From assembly GCA_030549775.1 (NCBI GenBank), contig CM060177.1, positions 91,326,736 through 91,390,735 on the forward strand: a stretch of DNA of 64,000 nt, written 5' to 3'. The notes beneath the pieces are model-generated. The model had not been told where the DNA came from, did no database searches, and was given only the letters and a program-made list of their open reading frames with translations. This DNA is from Tamarix chinensis (taxonomy: Eukaryota; Streptophyta; Magnoliopsida; Caryophyllales; Tamaricaceae). Position 1 is the first letter of the stretch. Every line of letters begins with the position of its first letter. The translations under genes and the position numbers were made by a program. Shown in pieces: positions 59,674 through 64,000 of the stretch.

Positions 59674-62600
59674 AACAAGCGGCTCCTATATTCAACTAGA
59701 TTTAATGCAGTAAGTACAAATGGAAGGATGTCAATCTAAGTACCAAAAATAGTATAATAAGTATATCTAATTGTATTTTTCTCCTTAGACCAACATGTAT
59801 TTAACCTTTCTACTACTCTGGTTAGAATCATAAAACTAATAGGTATATTGTTGTCTAATCTTGCTGCAATTTATACATATAAATTATAGTATATTTATAT
59901 GGCCACCTAGCAGGTAAATAATCCTACATATTGTCACTATGAAGAAACCAGAACAAGACATGCGCCATATAAATTATACTTTGCAGAATCATATATATAT
60001 ATAAGATAGCAATTAAAATAGAGTTAAAAAACAATCTCATGAAACAAAGAAAAATAATATTATATCTCAAACCATAATCTACGGTTTAAGTATATTCTCC
60101 AACAATAAATAATTAGCTATTCATAATAACCAAACTTAATTATGGATAAAAGTTTAGCAAATTATTTCAGATAAAATCAATTAATTTCATCTAAAATAAA
60201 TATTCCTTTTTTTTCTCTTTTCTTCTCTCTCCTAGCCTAGCTTTCCATTTACTCTCCCTCATTCTCTATGGTTTTCTTTCTTTTCAGCTGACCCACAATA
60301 CCGACTTCTATGATGTTGACACCTCTCTCTCTCTCCTCTACTGCACTATCATTTGTCTCTCTGCATCTCTTCTGATTTGATGACCCTTCTCTTTCTTTTT
60401 CTTCTACCTTGATGTAATCGATCCTCTTCCTCTCCCTCTCTCTTTCTCTATTTATTTACTGACTCCTCCTGCACTGCTCTCTCTTTTTCTATGCCCCTTA
60501 GCTCTTCCCTCTCTCATGCTTCGCTGGTCGAAGCCTTTTGTAGTTTCCTAATCTTGCTGCGGCTTCTTTCTTTTTCTTTACTCCTCATTGGCCTTTTCTT
60601 TTATACTTTTCGATACCCCCTCTTTTTGTGTCATGCCTGTGTCATTGATCATTTGGGCCGTTGGTCCAAAGGATCCACAACCCTTTATTTATTTATTTAA
60701 GCTATGAAATAACATTAGAAAAATTGATAAATAATTTTATAATTTAAATTCATTCATTTTATATTATTTTAGCCCAAATAATAAAATATATAAGATTATT
60801 ATCACTTAAGCACAAAATTATAATTATTTATATATATTACTCAAACAAAATACCAAAAAATAAGAATGAAGGGTATAAAATATGTCAAAATATGAACTCA
60901 TCAATACTCCCACAATAAGCTTCTTTCTTGTCCTTAAGTAAGCTATGATTCAAACTAAATAAAAATAAAACTAACTAGCCACTTTTATAGATCTCATGAT
61001 TGTACTTAGCACATGTAACAAACCTTTTAAACCCCTAGATCACCCTTAGATGATGAGTAAGTTATCGTGTGGGTTTTGCAGATGATATACCAAAAAAAAA
61101 TCACACATAATAATAATAATAATAAATTTAAAATTATACCTAACACCCTTAACCAATTTTGTCTCAGAACATTTTACTTTCTATAACATCAAAATTAGCA
61201 CTCAACTAAGATTCGGCATTGGGAGATTCAACAGATCAATTTCAACATATGGTTCACACATAAACATGACAGGTATGGAGAGATCAATAATATGGATGAA
61301 GATCTACCATACCTTAGTCACATCAAGATCCATCATCACTATGAATATCATCTATTATTCTCTCTCTCTTAGATTCATGGTTAAAATTGTATAAAAACAC
61401 TCAGGTATGTAAGATAAGACAATAAAGATAACAAGTGACTCATATATATAAATAAGGAAAGCTCATATTTTTATGGATAAAACCTTATGAAAGATATCAA
61501 ATACCTACCAAATGGATTGAACCATATGCTTAACTATTGTGACTAATCTCCATCAGATCAAAGGCTACTCATGTCAATAAACAAATAGGACTTACTTATT
61601 AGTTGTAATGGGTTTAAGGTATAGAAGGGTACGGAGTATTCTAGAATTGTGATGCTAAAAAGCTCGAGAACTAATGGAACTCTAAGGATAAAATGAAATA
61701 TAAACATTAACTCCACATCAATAATAATCAATAATACACATTTCAACCTTGACACTAGAATAGAAAAATGAGAGAGAAATAGAATATAAATAGAATTCTC
61801 TCAGCATCATCTCCATATCTTCCTCTCTTTCTTATATCGTATCATTTTCCTCTTTCTTTGTTCCCCCCTTTTATTTTTTAATATTTTTTATTAATACTTT
61901 TTTTCATTTTTTTACAAAGAATAATGATGAAAATATAAAGAATATACAAATTCCATATCCACCACCAAACATAACCAATTCCTTTCTCCACAAAATTATA
62001 TATATTTTTTCTATATACTATAACCCACACAACCACTCTATATCCATAATATAATGAATTGATTCCTTTCCACTAGCTCTAAGCAAGCGTAAGGATAAGG
62101 CCCAAGGGTTATTTAATGAGGACAATGAAAAAAATATGATAAATATATAGGCTCAAAGGGCTTCTATAGGGTGTACATCATGTGTACACAAATTAGGATC
62201 AAGCTATTTGGTTATGCGGTGGAAAAATCCTAAGTTTCCTTTATCATTTCTCAATCATAACATGTTTTGACTATAAGATTCAAATAGCATAAGAGTAAGT
62301 TCTATTAATCTCTAGAGCCCATTACAAGAGCTATGACAAGCAATTTTATCAAAGCAATTAAATATATATGAGGTTTGCAAAGAAAATTTGAATCCAAAAC
62401 AAGCAGATAATTTCATGTAAATTTACTCAGAAAGAAGAAGGTATATATGGTTCAAAAGCTCACCGAGGAATGTGATGAATCTCAATATGCCATGTTGGTT
62501 GTTAGAAAATCATACATGTTATTTATCCATTCACATCTAGGCATGTAGATATGTGTTCCTTGTATCAAAATTAACACAAAAAATCTCCACTTACTTTATC

Positions 62601-62742
62601 TCAATTTTATGATCATCTTTTCATTAGATTTCAAAGATATGCTCCTCATTATGTGCTCACATATTTTATTATCATAATTTTTTTAACATTTATTTTATTT
62701 TATTTATTATTATTATTAACATGCAAACACATAAAAAACTTA
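59674..62742 (-). other. Probable 3' LTR/flank of the right-edge Athila-lineage element
   Basis: It lies downstream (minus strand) of a purine tract, so an LTR should start at about 62744. A CT-rich stretch at 60190-60680 and long AT-rich tracts are seen. The other LTR edge was not located. The open frame at 60491-60700 is low-complexity and not supported as a gene. Confidence 0.4.
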
Positions 62743-62756
62743 CACCCCCACACTTA
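62743..62756 (-). promoter_or_regulatory. Polypurine tract of the right-edge retroelement
   Basis: On the minus strand this is AAGTGTGGGGGTGT, about 170 bases after the integrase C-terminal remnant. G-rich tracts of this form precede the 3' LTR in Athila-lineage elements. Confidence 0.6.
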
Positions 62757-62919
62757 AATCACACATTGTCTTCAATTTGTAAATAATTAAAGGAACATGT
62801 AATTTTAAGTATGGAGAGAAAAGTTCAATAAATAGAAACAACTAAAGGGTAGAAAACTCCCCTATCACATTGGGTTGCCTCCCAAGTAACACTTATTTTT
62901 ACGTCTTTAACCTGATGTG

Positions 62920-64000
62920 ATCTTGGTTTACTCATTTAAGGTGGGTGCTTCTTGTAATTACACCTCTTCAATGTTATTCATATTTCTCATCTTCTTGTTT
63001 CTGATCTGTATCGCACCATGAGGGAAAATATGAATAACAATAAAAGGACCCACCCATCTAGAATGCAACTTACCTTGAAATAAGTGAAGATGTGAATCGT
63101 AGAGTAACACATTTTAGCCCATAACAAATGACTTTCCACGAATCATCTTATCATGGATAGCTTTTGTCTTCTCCTTGTATACTATAGCACTTTCAAATGC
63201 ATCATCCCTTATTTCTTCCAATTTATGAAGGTGTAGTTTTCTATGAGTTTCAGCAGAGTCTATATTCATGTTTAGGTTTTTCATAACTCACCATGCCTTG
63301 TATTCTAGCTCCACAGGTAGATGGCATGCTTTTCTATAAACAAGCCGAATGGGAGACATGCATATGGGCATTTTAGAGGTAGTCCTATAATCCCAAAAGG
63401 TATCATCTAGCCTTTGTCTCCATTCCTTTCTATTTAGGCTCATTATCCTCTCTAATATGTTCTTGATTTTTTTTGTTAGAAACTTCTGCTTGTCCACTAG
63501 TTTGAGGGTGATAGGGTGTAGAAACTTTATGTGTGACTCTATACTTGCATAGCAAAGCTTCGATTGTCCTATTGCAAAAGTGTGATCCTCCATCACTAAT
63601 GATCACTCTAGGGATACTAAACCTAGAAAAAATGTGAGATTGGAGGAAACCTACAACTACACAAGATTCATTAGTATGGGTGGCAATTGCTTCGACCTAT
63701 TTCGACACATAATCCACAGCAAGAAGAATATAGAGATAGCTCTTAGAAGATAGAAATGGACCCATAAAATCAATGCCCCACACCTCAAAAATTTCTACAA
63801 CTATAATAGAGGTTAAGGGCATTTGATCTTGAAGACCAATGTTACCTGATCTCTAGCACCTATCATATATCATGCAATAAGTGTTAGCATCTCTAAATAA
63901 TGTAGGTAAATAAAAACCAACTTCAAGAGCTGTGAAGGTAGTCTTTTTAGCACCAAAATGTCCTCCATAATGCAATATATGATAGTGTGATAAAATATAC
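62920..64000 (-). pseudogene. Athila-lineage integrase (partial, runs off the window)
   Basis: On the minus strand the core is clear: an Asp-containing AVDYVSK stretch near 63710, a second Asp in an ISDGGSHFCN region near 63595, and a Glu-bearing segment before NILERIMSLNRKEWRQRLDD (near 63455). [22 protein letters not shown] (63290-63350) and the SRWVGPF-type C-terminal module (near 63060) follow. It resembles the integrase at 10949-11973 but differs in sequence, so it belongs to a different family. Frame breaks (for example near 63480) and stops show decay. Its upstream pol lies beyond the window. Confidence 0.88.

Noticed and set aside
60491..60700. Hydrophobic Leu/Phe/Ser-rich 69-codon frame resembling a membrane protein
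   Set aside because: A product of the T/C-rich tract, not conserved with anything recognised.

Overview
The window is AT-rich nuclear DNA of a flowering plant, most likely a eudicot. The evidence is an ERF-type AP2 gene with an EAR repressor motif, Arabidopsis-type CCCTAAA telomere-like repeats, an Athila-lineage retrotransposon primed by tRNA-Asp, and plant-type MULE, PIF/Harbinger, hAT and CACTA transposons. The species cannot be read from the sequence. Almost everything is layered transposon sequence. Only one intact host gene is visible, the ERF repressor at 42.8-43.5 kb on the minus strand.

Layout. 1-3.4 kb is AT-rich and unassigned. About 3.4-33.8 kb is one old Mutator-like element (MULE-2) blown apart by nested insertions. 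An LTR-derived block in minus orientation (3690-24031) lies in its CCCTAAA-rich leader. Inside that block sits a complete 13.5-kb Athila-type element (4809-18290, TSD AGGTC), and inside that a 445-bp hAT element (TSD TTACTCTA). A second hAT (24219-24677) splits its plant-mobile-domain (PMD) gene. A second LTR block (26911-32084) separates the 3' part of its transposase-strand gene from the 5' part (32.1-33.4 kb). 33.8-34.4 kb is a short higher-GC island, followed by AT-rich DNA with local duplications. 36556-41405 is a decayed PIF/Harbinger element (Myb/SANT ORF plus DDE transposase). It abuts an inverted 536-bp deletion derivative of itself, forming a large potential hairpin.

42.0-43.9 kb is the unique island with the ERF gene. 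44441-50599 is MULE-1, a long-TIR relative of MULE-2. It carries a PMD gene on the plus strand and, converging on it, a MURA/FAR1-type transposase with a C-terminal OTU-like cysteine-protease domain. Each TIR contains a near-identical start codon and first exon with a GT donor, so both genes appear to have begun with the same exon. MULE-1 is bracketed by 0.5-0.8 kb direct repeats. 51.7-54.0 kb is a decayed CACTA-like end with its leader. 54-62.7 kb is repeat-derived, with a third hAT (58971-59665, TSD ATAGTAGC). 62.74-64 kb is the integrase end of another Athila-lineage element on the minus strand.

No rRNA, tRNA or CRISPR was seen. Transposon genes carry many stops and frameshifts and are listed as pseudogenes. 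Domain calls rest on motif recognition by eye; no database search was run.
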